This document shows, piece after piece, positions 1-7,141 of a DNA stretch of 24,795 nt. How positions within the stretch are numbered: position 1 is the first letter of the stretch; each line of letters opens with the position of its first letter. Made by a program: the position numbers and the translations under genes. Under the pieces are notes generated by a model. That model was not told the DNA's origin. It did no database searches and was given only the letters and a program-made list of their open reading frames with translations. This DNA comes from Rhodanobacter sp. UBA5168 (GTDB lineage: Bacteria > Pseudomonadota > Gammaproteobacteria > Xanthomonadales > Rhodanobacteraceae), in contig DHXA01000050.1 in the NCBI GenBank assembly GCA_002413455.1, positions 1-24,795 on the forward strand. Reading direction: 5' to 3'.

Positions 1-281
1 GCGGTCTGCTCGGTCTCGGACAGTTTCGGGGTGACCTTGGCGAACAACTTCAGCAGCGGCGCGCTGATCTGTCGGCGGCGGAAATCCACCAGCAGCAGCG
101 GCACCGCGATGGCCAGTTCGATGATCAGCAAGATGATCGTTGTCCACGGCGCATGCGCGATCAGACCGACCACCAAGGTGGCGACGATCGTGATGATCGC
201 CCAGGTGCGCAGACTGCTGCGATGGTAGGCACAGGCACCGGTGGCAATCAGCGCCGCCAGCAGGGTCAGTATCACGGACAT
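1..281 (-). CDS. fadE: FadE-type acyl-CoA dehydrogenase, N-terminal fragment (cut by window edge)
   Basis: The gene reads leftward and runs off the window after about 93 codons. The start is ATG at 281, with a GAGGTG Shine-Dalgarno-like stretch just upstream. The visible part is a hydrophobic N-terminus (MSVILTLLAALIATG, then two more membrane-like stretches to about residue 63), followed by a basic FRRRQISAPLLKLFAKV segment and TPKLSETEQ. This order matches the membrane-anchored N-terminus of E. coli FadE, where the ISAP and F-KV-P-S-TE positions are conserved. FadE catalyses the first, FAD-dependent step of fatty-acid beta-oxidation at the inner membrane. The catalytic domain lies outside the window, so the call rests on the N-terminus alone. 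Only 13 bases separate it from the upstream hydrolase stop, so the two are probably co-transcribed. Confidence 0.72.
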   Translation of the reverse strand, partial: MSVILTLLAALIATGACAYHRSSLRTWAIITIVATLVVGLIAHAPWTTIILLIIELAIAVPLLLVDFRRRQISAPLLKLFAKVTPKLSETEQT

Positions 282-294
282 CTCGAACACCTCA

Positions 295-1212
295 TCACGG
301 TTGGACTGCGCCGGCAGGCTGCCGGTCGGCGGGTAACGATTCCAGACTCTGCACGAAACGGACGACTTCGCGCGCAAACGCATCATTCGCGTCGCCCGCC
401 ACCATGTGGGTGGCGTGCGGCAGTTCCACATGTCGCGCATGCGGCGCCAGTTGCAGGAATTCGGCGACGGTGGCGCGCGATACCACGTCGCTGCGCGCAC
501 CGGACAGCAGCAGCACCGGCACATCGATCTTCGCCGCGGCAGCCTGCAGGCGCGGCTGATAGCGCTCACTTTCCTGCACCACGCCACCGGCCAGCAGGGC
601 CGGGTCCCAGTGCCAGCGCAGCCGGCCATCGGCGCCTTCACGCAGCAGCGGGCGGAGTTGTTCTTCACTCTTGCGCTCACGCCGCTGCGGCAGGTATGCG
701 GCGATCTGTTCGGCCGCTTCGGCGTAATTCGCGAAACCGTCCGGATGCGCCTGCATGAAGGCGAGGATGCGTTCCACCCCGGCGGTTTCCCAGCGCGGCG
801 TGATGTCGACCAATACCAGCGCGCGGAATGGCGTCGGTCGCACCTCACCGGCAAGCACGATGCCGAGCAGTCCACCCATCGACGCACCGACCATGATCGG
901 AGGCTGTGACTGGGCCGCGGCGAGCCGCAGCAGGTCGTCGGCGAACTGGTCCATGCGATAGCCAGCTCCAGAGTCCGCGCCAGCAGCCAAGCGATCGCTT
1001 TCGCCATGCCCGCGTGTATCGAAGGTCACACAACGGCAACCGGCATCGGCCAGTGTTGCGGCCGCACTGTTCCAGGCCCCGCGGGTCTGTCCGAAACCAT
1101 GCGCGAACAGCAAGGTCGGATTCCCCGCCGGATTGCGTGTCTCTATCGCGAGGTTCAGCTCGGCGACGCGAAAACGGCTGACGGCATGGAAGGGTCGGAT
1201 ATCGTGAACCAT
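295..1212 (-). CDS. Alpha/beta-fold hydrolase
   Basis: A 305-residue alpha/beta hydrolase. Near the N-terminus is the oxyanion-type HGFGQTRGAW loop (from about residue 38), then DTRGHGES. The nucleophile elbow is G-A-S111-M-G-G. The acid is probably Asp242 in LSGARSD and the base His269 in PHATH. The substrate cannot be read from the sequence; esterase, lipase or thioesterase-like activity is possible. The next gene downstream is FadE-like, 13 bases away, and a TetR regulator diverges from it, so a role in acyl or ester metabolism is a reasonable inference. The ATG at 1212 has no convincing Shine-Dalgarno, but a good promoter ends only 7 bases upstream, which suits a leaderless message. A later start is possible, since the first 15 residues are not part of the fold. 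Confidence 0.85.
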   Translation of the reverse strand: MVHDIRPFHAVSRFRVAELNLAIETRNPAGNPTLLFAHGFGQTRGAWNSAAATLADAGCRCVTFDTRGHGESDRLAAGADSGAGYRMDQFADDLLRLAAAQSQPPIMVGASMGGLLGIVLAGEVRPTPFRALVLVDITPRWETAGVERILAFMQAHPDGFANYAEAAEQIAAYLPQRRERKSEEQLRPLLREGADGRLRWHWDPALLAGGVVQESERYQPRLQAAAAKIDVPVLLLSGARSDVVSRATVAEFLQLAPHARHVELPHATHMVAGDANDAFAREVVRFVQSLESLPADRQPAGAVQP

Positions 1213-1219
1213 ACGGAAG

Positions 1220-1249
1220 AGTATGGATTGCCTCGGCGAGCGCCGTCAA
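1220..1249 (-). promoter_or_regulatory. Sigma70-type promoter for the hydrolase-fadE operon
   Basis: On the minus strand TTGACG (1244-1249) is followed after 18 bases by CATACT (1220-1225). These match TTGACA at 5/6 and TATAAT at 4/6. The hydrolase ATG begins 7 bases beyond the -10, so transcription would start at or next to the start codon. Confidence 0.5.
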
Positions 1250-1314
1250 CCGCCCGACAGGCATCACGCGCAAGCTGCGGGTCAGAGGCAGTCGGCAGGG
1301 TGGGCTGCACCACA

Positions 1315-1348
1315 TTACAAATACGCGGTGTGTGGCTACCATACGCAC
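1315..1348 (+). promoter_or_regulatory. Putative tetR promoter and operator
   Basis: TTACAA (1315-1320), a 16-base spacer and TACCAT (1337-1342) form a weak promoter whose -10 ends 6 bases before the tetR ATG. An interrupted inverted repeat GTGTGT (1328-1333) / ACGCAC (1343-1348), matching at 5 of 6 pairs, overlaps the -10 and could be the site bound by the TetR product. The promoter boxes are weak and the operator is an inference from position. Confidence 0.35.
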
Positions 1349-1927
1349 ATGAATGTCAGTAGCAAGCCTGAACGCACCCGCCTGTCAGCCGAGGATTGGG
1401 AACTTGCCGCCCTGCACCTGATTGCCGAACAAGGCGTTGGCGCGCTGGCCGTGGAAGCTCTGGCGCGCCAGCTGGGCGTGACCAAGGGCAGTTTCTACTG
1501 GCATTTCCGTACGCGCGAAGCTTTGCTGAACGCGGCGCTGGAGCGCTGGGAGCAATACGGCGAACGCGAAATCATCAGCCAGATCGAGCAGATTGCCGAT
1601 CCGCGCAAGCGCCTGCCCGAGCTGTTCCGCCGGGTCGCGCATGAGCTGCAGCCGCACCGCGTGTATGCCTCGCTGCTCAAGGCGCTGGATCATCCCCAGG
1701 TCGTGCCGGTGATGGCTCGCGTTTCGCAGCGACGCATGGAATTCCTCACTACCGCCTATCGTGAAGCCGGCCTGCCGCCGCCGCAGGCATTGAACCGGGC
1801 GCGCCTGACCTACGCCGCCTACGTCGGGTTCCTGCAATTGAACTTCACACTTGGCTTGCCGCGGATCAACCACGAGGAATTCGACGCTTACGTCGAACAC
1901 ATGATCGCGACATTGATTCCGGCCTGA
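1349..1927 (+). CDS. TetR/AcrR-family transcriptional regulator
   Basis: A 192-residue TetR-type repressor. The N-terminal helix-turn-helix is clear: ALHLIAEQGVGALAVEALA, then RQLGVTKGSFYWHF and the usual REALL follow-on. The C-terminal ligand/dimer domain is helical and not assignable to a ligand class. The start was set at ATG 1349 (MNVSSKPERTRLSAEDW) because the frame upstream is not protein-like and the promoter falls there; no Shine-Dalgarno precedes it. It diverges from the hydrolase-fadE pair across 136 bases, the classic arrangement for a TetR protein controlling its neighbour and itself, so an acyl-CoA or fatty-acid ligand is plausible but unproven. A strong terminator follows the stop. 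Confidence 0.9.
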   Translation: MNVSSKPERTRLSAEDWELAALHLIAEQGVGALAVEALARQLGVTKGSFYWHFRTREALLNAALERWEQYGEREIISQIEQIADPRKRLPELFRRVAHELQPHRVYASLLKALDHPQVVPVMARVSQRRMEFLTTAYREAGLPPPQALNRARLTYAAYVGFLQLNFTLGLPRINHEEFDAYVEHMIATLIPA

Positions 1928-1949
1928 TGCGCATCACAGAAGAGCCCGC

Positions 1950-1973
1950 ACGGCGCCGTCTGGCGCCGTTTTT
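1950..1973 (+). terminator. Intrinsic terminator after tetR
   Basis: ACGGCGCC (1950-1957), loop GTCT, GGCGCCGT (1962-1969), then a run of T to 1973. The 8-bp perfect stem with a T tract sits 22 bases after the tetR stop and separates it from pckG. Confidence 0.85.
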
Positions 1974-2052
1974 GTTGCACGGAACCTTGCAATACCAGTG
2001 CACGCAAACTACCGTTTCAGCTCACCTTTCTGAAAGACCTCAAGAGGACATG

Positions 2053-3837
2053 ATGGCCAGCAAGCTGGAAGCGCTCGAGCATTGGGTGAACGAAGTGGCG
2101 GCGCTGACGCGGCCTGCCCGGATCCACTGGTGCGATGGCTCGGAGGCCGAATACCGCGCGCTGGTGCAGCAGATGCTGGAAACCGGGACCCTGATCGAGC
2201 TGAACCAGCAGACCCATCCAGGCTGCTACCTGCACCGCTCCAATCCCTCCGACGTCGCGCGGGTGGAACATCTGACCTTCGTCTGCCATCCCGACGAACA
2301 GGACACCGGCCCGAACAACCACTGGATGGACCCGGTCGAAGCGCATGCCAAGATCGACGCGCTGTTCGACGGCTGCATGGAAGGCCGAACGATGTACGTG
2401 ATCCCGTACTGCATGGGACCGATCGACTCGCCGCTGGCCCGGTGTGGGGTGGAAATCACCGACAGCGCGTATGTGGTCGCGAACATGAAGATCATGACGC
2501 GCATGGGCGCCGCGGCGCAGGCGCGAATCGAACGCGAGGGTCATTTCGTCAGGGGGCTGCATTCCAAAGGAGAACTCGATCCGGAACGCCGTTTCATCAT
2601 GCATTTCCCCGCCGAGCTGTCGATCAAGTCGTACGGCTCCGGTTACGGCGGCAACGCGCTGCTGGGCAAGAAGTGCCATGCGCTGCGCATTGCCAGCCAC
2701 CAGGCGCGCAGCGAGGGCTGGCTGGCCGAACACATGTTGATCGTCGGCATCGAGAATCCGCAGGGCCAGACACACTATGTCGCCGCCGCGTTCCCCTCCG
2801 CCTGCGGCAAGACCAACCTGTCGATGCTGATTCCACCGGACGGATACCTGCGCGATGGCTGGAAGGTATGGACGGTCGGCGACGACATCTGCTGGATGCG
2901 CCCCGGCACGGACGGACGGCTATATGCGATCAACCCGGAAGCAGGCTTTTTCGGCGTGGCACCGGGTACCAGCGAGCAGACCAATCACAATGCGCTGACC
3001 AGCATCTCGCACGACACCATCTTCACCAACGTCGCCGTCACAGCCGACAACCAGCCTTGGTGGGAAGGCCTGCCCGGCGCGCCGATTACCGACTGGCAGG
3101 GACGCCCGTATGATCCGGCGAACGGTCCGGCCGCGCATCCGAACTCGCGCTTCACGGTCAGCGCGAAGCAGTGTCCGACCTGGTCGCCGATGGCCGAAGC
3201 GGCGCAGGGTGTGCCGATCAGCGCGATCGTGTTCGGCGGCCGCCGCCCTTCCTTGCTGCCGCTGGTGATGGAGGCGCGCGACTGGAGCCACGGCGTATTG
3301 ATGGGTGCCGCAATGGGCTCGGAGACCACCGCCGCCGCCACCGGCGCGGTTGGCGTGCTGCGTCGCGACTCGATGGCCATGAAGCCGTTCTGCGGCTATC
3401 ACTATGGCGACTATTTTTCGCACTGGCTGTCATTCGACCAGCCTGGCGCGAAGCTGCCGAAGATCTTCCACGTCAACTGGTTCCGCAAGGACGCCGACGG
3501 CAAATTCCTGTGGCCGGGTTTCGGCGACAACCTGCGCGTGCTGGAGTGGATGATCCATCGCGTCGAGGGAGCCGTTGATGGCCTCGAAACCCCGATCGGC
3601 ATTCTTCCAGGCGCCGGCGAACTCAAGGTCGACGGACTCAAGCTCGATCCTGCGCAACTCGATGCATTGCTCGACGTGGACAACGCCGGCTGGCAAGCCG
3701 AACTCGCTGCGATCGGCGAGTATCTGCAGACCTTCGCGCCGCGCCTGCCGGAACGCCTGCGCGAGGAACAGCAGCGCGTGGCCAGGGCACTGGATGCGGC
3801 TGACACTCAGCCACGCCGCGAAGCTGCTGCGCACTGA
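2053..3837 (+). CDS. pckG: Phosphoenolpyruvate carboxykinase (GTP)
   Basis: A 594-residue GTP-dependent PEP carboxykinase, full length for the family. It converts oxaloacetate plus GTP to PEP, CO2 and GDP, the entry step of gluconeogenesis from C4 acids, in the cytoplasm. Visible hallmarks are the P-loop FPSACGKTN with the reactive Cys251 and Lys253, the metal-binding VGDDICWM segment, GFFGVAPGTS, and the NWFRKD...FLWPGFGDN nucleotide-binding segment near the C-terminus. Two adjacent ATGs lie at 2050 and 2053; the AGAGG at 2043-2047 has better spacing (5 bases) for 2053, so MASKLEALEHW was chosen. It appears to be a single-gene unit, bounded by the terminator upstream and a 13-bp hairpin downstream. 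It is followed, not overlapped, by the sigma-factor operon. Confidence 0.97.
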   Translation: MASKLEALEHWVNEVAALTRPARIHWCDGSEAEYRALVQQMLETGTLIELNQQTHPGCYLHRSNPSDVARVEHLTFVCHPDEQDTGPNNHWMDPVEAHAKIDALFDGCMEGRTMYVIPYCMGPIDSPLARCGVEITDSAYVVANMKIMTRMGAAAQARIEREGHFVRGLHSKGELDPERRFIMHFPAELSIKSYGSGYGGNALLGKKCHALRIASHQARSEGWLAEHMLIVGIENPQGQTHYVAAAFPSACGKTNLSMLIPPDGYLRDGWKVWTVGDDICWMRPGTDGRLYAINPEAGFFGVAPGTSEQTNHNALTSISHDTIFTNVAVTADNQPWWEGLPGAPITDWQGRPYDPANGPAAHPNSRFTVSAKQCPTWSPMAEAAQGVPISAIVFGGRRPSLLPLVMEARDWSHGVLMGAAMGSETTAAATGAVGVLRRDSMAMKPFCGYHYGDYFSHWLSFDQPGAKLPKIFHVNWFRKDADGKFLWPGFGDNLRVLEWMIHRVEGAVDGLETPIGILPGAGELKVDGLKLDPAQLDALLDVDNAGWQAELAAIGEYLQTFAPRLPERLREEQQRVARALDAADTQPRREAAAH

Positions 3838-3847
3838 CCGTTCGCTC

Positions 3848-3881
3848 GCATGCCGGACGGTTCACCATCCGTCCGGCATGC
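3848..3881 (+). terminator. Long hairpin downstream of pckG
   Basis: GCATGCCGGACGG (3848-3860) pairs perfectly over 13 bp with CCGTCCGGCATGC (3869-3881), with an 8-base loop. It begins 11 bases after the pckG stop. No T run follows, so it may be a weak or factor-assisted terminator or an RNA 3'-end stabiliser. Confidence 0.6.
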
Positions 3882-3975
3882 GCTGACGCCGCGACAGGGC
3901 AGCAATTCAAACCCTTTCGCACGACAGCGCATCCAAGCTGGCAAGATGATCGCCTGCCCTGCCATTGGAAGCTCC

Positions 3976-4521
3976 ATGTCGCCTGCCTCAACAGGAGCCA
4001 CCGACACCGATGACGTGCGCGCCGCCGCCGCCGGTAATCGTGATGCGTTCCAGCGACTGTACCGGCTGCATGTTGGCCGGGTGCATGGTGCGGTCTATCG
4101 GCTCGCTGGCTACGACCATGCGCGCGCCGAGGATCTCACCCAGGATGCCTTCATCCGCGCCTGGCAGAAGCTGCCCGGCTTTCGCCATGAGAGCGCGTTC
4201 GGCACTTGGCTATACCGGCTCGCGGTGAACGTGGCGTTGATGGATATCCGTGCCCGCGGCGCCGACCCCGTCAGCATGCTGGACGATGATCACCTGCCGG
4301 ATACCGGCACAACTCCGTTCTGTGCCGCCGAGCGCGAGGAACTGGAACACGCCATCGGCATGCTGCCGCCGCGCGCCCGCGCCGTGCTGGTATTGCACGA
4401 CATCGAGGGCTGGCGACACGAGGAGATCGGCGGCGAACTCGGCATGGCGGTCGGCACATCGAAGGCGCAACTGCATCGCGCACGTGGTCTGCTGCGCAAG
4501 GTTTTGGGAGAAAAGTCATGA
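3976..4521 (+). CDS. ECF-type RNA polymerase sigma factor
   Basis: A 181-residue sigma70-family protein with only regions 2 and 4, as in ECF sigma factors. Region 2 is seen from FQRLYRLHVGRVHG through AEDLTQDAFIRAWQKL to the SAFGTWLYRLAVN helix. Region 4 runs from LPPRARAVLVLHDIEG through HEEIGGELGMAVGTSKAQLHRA, a typical helix-turn-helix. ATG 3976 was chosen because GGAAG lies 4 bases upstream; ATG 3946 is in frame but the extra 10 residues look unlike the family. The next gene overlaps its stop by 4 bases (ATGA), so the two are translationally coupled. It directs RNA polymerase to a regulon that is not visible here; this operon itself may be a target. Confidence 0.93.
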   Translation: MSPASTGATDTDDVRAAAAGNRDAFQRLYRLHVGRVHGAVYRLAGYDHARAEDLTQDAFIRAWQKLPGFRHESAFGTWLYRLAVNVALMDIRARGADPVSMLDDDHLPDTGTTPFCAAEREELEHAIGMLPPRARAVLVLHDIEGWRHEEIGGELGMAVGTSKAQLHRARGLLRKVLGEKS

Positions 4522-4973
4522 ACGAATTCGAATGGCGCCGCCAGTTGCGCGATCTGCGCCAGCCGCTCACGCCGCAGCGCGATCTGTGGGTTTCGATCGA
4601 TGCCGCCATCGACGACGCCGAATTGGCCCGTGCGCCGGCCATTCCGCCAGCGCCGCTCCATCAACCGAGGCACCGCCAGCGCTGGCTGGTGGCCACGGGC
4701 CTCGCGGCTTCACTGCTGCTGGTCGGTGGCATCGGCTGGCATCGGCTGCAGGCGCCGGCGAGCCCATCGGTGGCTGGCGCCACTCCGTCTTCCGCTGGCT
4801 GGAAACCGGCCGACCCGCGTCTGGCTGGTGCTGCGATCGAACTGGACGCCGCACGCATGGAGTTGAAGCTGGCCATCCAGCAGGCGCCCGATTCGCCGGC
4901 ATTGCAGCGACTGCTCAGCCGCACCGAACTGCAACAGACGCGATTGCGCCAACTGACCAACCAGGCCGGTTGA
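4518..4973 (+). CDS. Putative membrane anti-sigma factor
   Basis: A 151-residue protein starting within the sigma-factor stop codon. Residues 1-50 are cytoplasmic and charged (MNEFEWRRQLRDLR...), a single transmembrane helix lies at about 56-74 (WLVATGLAASLLLVGGIGW), and the periplasmic part ends in a helical, probably coiled-coil, stretch rich in Leu, Gln and Arg. There is no cysteine, so the zinc-binding HxxxCxxC anti-sigma motif is absent. The function is inferred from topology and the overlap with the sigma gene: this is the usual position of a cognate anti-sigma factor. I do not recognise a named family. Confidence 0.7.
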   Translation: MNEFEWRRQLRDLRQPLTPQRDLWVSIDAAIDDAELARAPAIPPAPLHQPRHRQRWLVATGLAASLLLVGGIGWHRLQAPASPSVAGATPSSAGWKPADPRLAGAAIELDAARMELKLAIQQAPDSPALQRLLSRTELQQTRLRQLTNQAG

Positions 4974-4989
4974 TACCACAGGAATGATC

Positions 4990-5892
4990 ATGAAAACCAA
5001 CCGTTATCTCCCACTGCTGCTGTGCCTTTGCATCGGCCAGGCTCTGGCCGACACGCCGATCCAGTTGCGCCACGACGCCACCGCTACCGCCCACGTCAGC
5101 ATCAGCAACATCGCTGGCACGGTGAACGTGATCGCCTGGGACCGCAACGAGGTGCAGGTCAGTGGCCGGCTCGGTGATGGCGCCAAGCCACTGGCCATCA
5201 CCGGCAGCAACAATGATCTGGAGATCAAGGTCGAACCGCTGGGCGGCTCGGGCTGGTTCAACTGGGGTGGCGACAGCAAGATGGCGCCGACCACGCTGGA
5301 ACTGCATGTCCCCAAGGCGGCATCACTCAATGTCGATGTGATCAGTGCGCCGCTGGTCATCGACGGCATGGATGGCGGCAACATTGAGGTCAATACCGTC
5401 AGCGGCAAGGCACGCATCAACGCGCGCACGCCCTCGCTGAAAGTGGACAGCGTCAGTGGCGGCATCGAATTGGCCGGTCATGCCGAACAGGCGGACCTGC
5501 AGAGCGTGAGCGGCGAGATCCTCGCGCCCTCGCTCGGCAGCGACGTGAAGCTGCAAACCATTTCCGGCCGCATCCAGGCTGCGGGTGGACCATGGCAGAA
5601 ACTGGCACTCAGCACCGTATCCGGTGATGTGCAGCTGACCGGCGGCCTCATCCCCCAGGGCGTACTCGGCATCGACAGCATGAGTGGCGACGTGCAGCTG
5701 CAGTTGCCGGCCAATACCTCCGGCAACCTGCACGCCAGCAGTTTCAGTGGCGATCTGCGCAGCGATTTCGGCACCCCGACGGAACCCGAACACGGCCCCG
5801 GCAGCTCACTGGACGTCCGCCTCGGCGACGGTCGCGGCAAGATCAATATCGAAACCTTCAGCGGCGACCTGCGCGTCCGCAAACAGAACTGA
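4990..5892 (+). CDS. Secreted DUF4097-family beta-solenoid protein
   Basis: A 300-residue protein with a signal peptide (MKTNRYLPLLLCLCIGQALA, cleaved before DTP). The mature part contains eight repeats of about 18-25 residues, each centred on an S-G pair after a hydrophobic strand: NTVSG, DSVSG, QSVSG, QTISG, STVSG, DSMSG, SSFSG and ETFSG. This is the DUF4097 pattern, predicted to form a beta-solenoid. The molecular role of the family is unknown. ATG 4990 was chosen because AGGA sits 6 bases upstream, whereas ATG 4984 directly abuts it. It follows the anti-sigma gene by 16 bases, which suggests an envelope protein acting with, or controlled by, that sigma system. Confidence 0.88.
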   Translation: MKTNRYLPLLLCLCIGQALADTPIQLRHDATATAHVSISNIAGTVNVIAWDRNEVQVSGRLGDGAKPLAITGSNNDLEIKVEPLGGSGWFNWGGDSKMAPTTLELHVPKAASLNVDVISAPLVIDGMDGGNIEVNTVSGKARINARTPSLKVDSVSGGIELAGHAEQADLQSVSGEILAPSLGSDVKLQTISGRIQAAGGPWQKLALSTVSGDVQLTGGLIPQGVLGIDSMSGDVQLQLPANTSGNLHASSFSGDLRSDFGTPTEPEHGPGSSLDVRLGDGRGKINIETFSGDLRVRKQN

Positions 5893-5916
5893 CGGCGGTC
5901 TGCCGGCACTCCATAC

Positions 5917-5944
5917 GAAAACGCCGTCGCGGCAGCGACGGCGT
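5917..5944 (-). terminator. Intrinsic terminator of the leftward outer-membrane gene
   Basis: ACGCCGTCGC (5921-5930) pairs perfectly with GCGACGGCGT (5935-5944) around a 4-base loop. On the minus strand the stem is followed by TTTTCG, giving a good intrinsic terminator 37 bases after the stop at 5982. The stem may also slow transcripts coming from the DUF4097 gene. Confidence 0.75.
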
Positions 5945-5981
5945 CAATGGCTCAGCCGAAAATGTCCTGCTGGCCGGCGAA

Positions 5982-6896
5982 TCAGAGATCCTGGTGGTAC
6001 TGCACGTACGGTGTGCGTGACTGATCCGGCTCCGGACCCACCGGCGTGTTGGCCGGCGTACCGGATGACCACAGGTTCTGTGCGCCGACGCTCAGTGAGC
6101 CACGCCACGGAAGGCGCCAGGTCACACCAAGGTCGATGCTGTTCCAGCGCTTGTCGGCGCCGAAATTGCCCGGGATGCCGGCCTGCGGCTGCATGCTGCG
6201 ACCGATCAGCACGCCACTCAACGGGCCATGATCGACGCCGAAACTCAACGCCTTCTGATCCAGCGTATTGATGCCAAGCAGGTTGCCCGGCAGCAGGTGA
6301 ATGCGACCGACGCTGGCGCCCAGGTCGATACCACTTTTGTTGCCCAGTGCCAGCCGCCCGCGAGCATTGAGTTGCGAGCTACTGTCAAAACTGGACAGTC
6401 CATCGATACCCGGCGCGGCTCCCGGCAACACGCGCGGCAACACGTTGTTGTTATTCGGCGTGCTGGTCGCACCCACGCTCAAGCCGAGGCTGTAACGGCC
6501 GGTGTCGTAAGTGGCACCCACTTCACTGCCCAGTATCCGCGCGCCCTGGTTGTTGACCCAGGAGTGTTCGCTGATTTCGGCGTGCGCCTGCAGCCTTGGT
6601 CCCAACCCATACTGCAGGCCGCTTGTCATCACGCTGGCGGCATCGACCACGCGCAGCGACAACGGTGAATTCTTGCGCAGCGCATCGGCACCGGTGCTGC
6701 GATCGGCCTTCAGCGCCAGCAGACGACCATCGGTGCCCCGCCACAACGGAACCATGACACCGGGTTCTACCTCAGTCATCTGATCCGGTGGCTGCGCCAA
6801 CAGGCGCTCGGCCGTAGCGCTATCACCGCTCGCAGACTGCCCGGCCGCGGCAAACGGCATCAGCAGAATCAGCAGCAGGGCGGGCAGGCGGCGCAT
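5982..6896 (-). CDS. Predicted outer-membrane beta-barrel-like protein, function unknown
   Basis: A 304-residue exported protein. A signal peptide is clear (MRRLPALLLILLMPFAAAGQS). From about residue 80 onward, alternating hydrophobic and polar stretches such as LSLRVVDAA, GLQYGLGPRLQAHAEI, YSLGLSVGAT, LNARGRLALG, SGIDLGASVGRI and SIDLGVTWRLPW look like transmembrane beta strands with Gly/Asn-rich turns. The sequence ends in HQDL rather than a terminal aromatic residue, so the barrel call is tentative. I do not recognise a family. It stands alone, with its own promoter candidate and terminator, and diverges from the cyclic-di-GMP gene. Confidence 0.7.
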   Translation of the reverse strand: MRRLPALLLILLMPFAAAGQSASGDSATAERLLAQPPDQMTEVEPGVMVPLWRGTDGRLLALKADRSTGADALRKNSPLSLRVVDAASVMTSGLQYGLGPRLQAHAEISEHSWVNNQGARILGSEVGATYDTGRYSLGLSVGATSTPNNNNVLPRVLPGAAPGIDGLSSFDSSSQLNARGRLALGNKSGIDLGASVGRIHLLPGNLLGINTLDQKALSFGVDHGPLSGVLIGRSMQPQAGIPGNFGADKRWNSIDLGVTWRLPWRGSLSVGAQNLWSSGTPANTPVGPEPDQSRTPYVQYHQDL

Positions 6897-6942
6897 GAGC
6901 TTGGAATCGGTGGCTCTTTCAATAGAGGTATTCGTGGATTCC

Positions 6943-6969
6943 AGTATACCCCGTTTTACGTTTTGCTAA
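6943..6969 (-). promoter_or_regulatory. Candidate promoter for the outer-membrane gene
   Basis: On the minus strand TTAGCA (6964-6969), a 15-base spacer and TATACT (6943-6948, 5/6 match to TATAAT). The -10 is good but the -35 is weak and the spacing short. It lies about 46 bases upstream of the start at 6896. Confidence 0.4.
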
Positions 6970-7064
6970 CACCCCGAAAACCCCTAACCAATCACAGAAC
7001 GGATGGGTTTGTGTCAAGCTTTGACCGGCCCGCACCACTCGCAGTTCCCGTCACTATGGTGCTG

Positions 7065-7092
7065 GCGACAGGGCCAACTTACGCGATATAAA
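7065..7092 (+). promoter_or_regulatory. Candidate promoter for the GGDEF-EAL gene
   Basis: GCGACA (7065-7070), a 16-base spacer and TATAAA (7087-7092, 5/6). It leaves a leader of about 42 bases before the ATG at 7142. The rest of the 245-base divergent gap shows no recognised riboswitch or operator. Confidence 0.35.
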
Positions 7093-7141
7093 GGGACTGG
7101 ACGCTGACCTGACAGATCGTCCCGGAATCAACCATAGCCCA

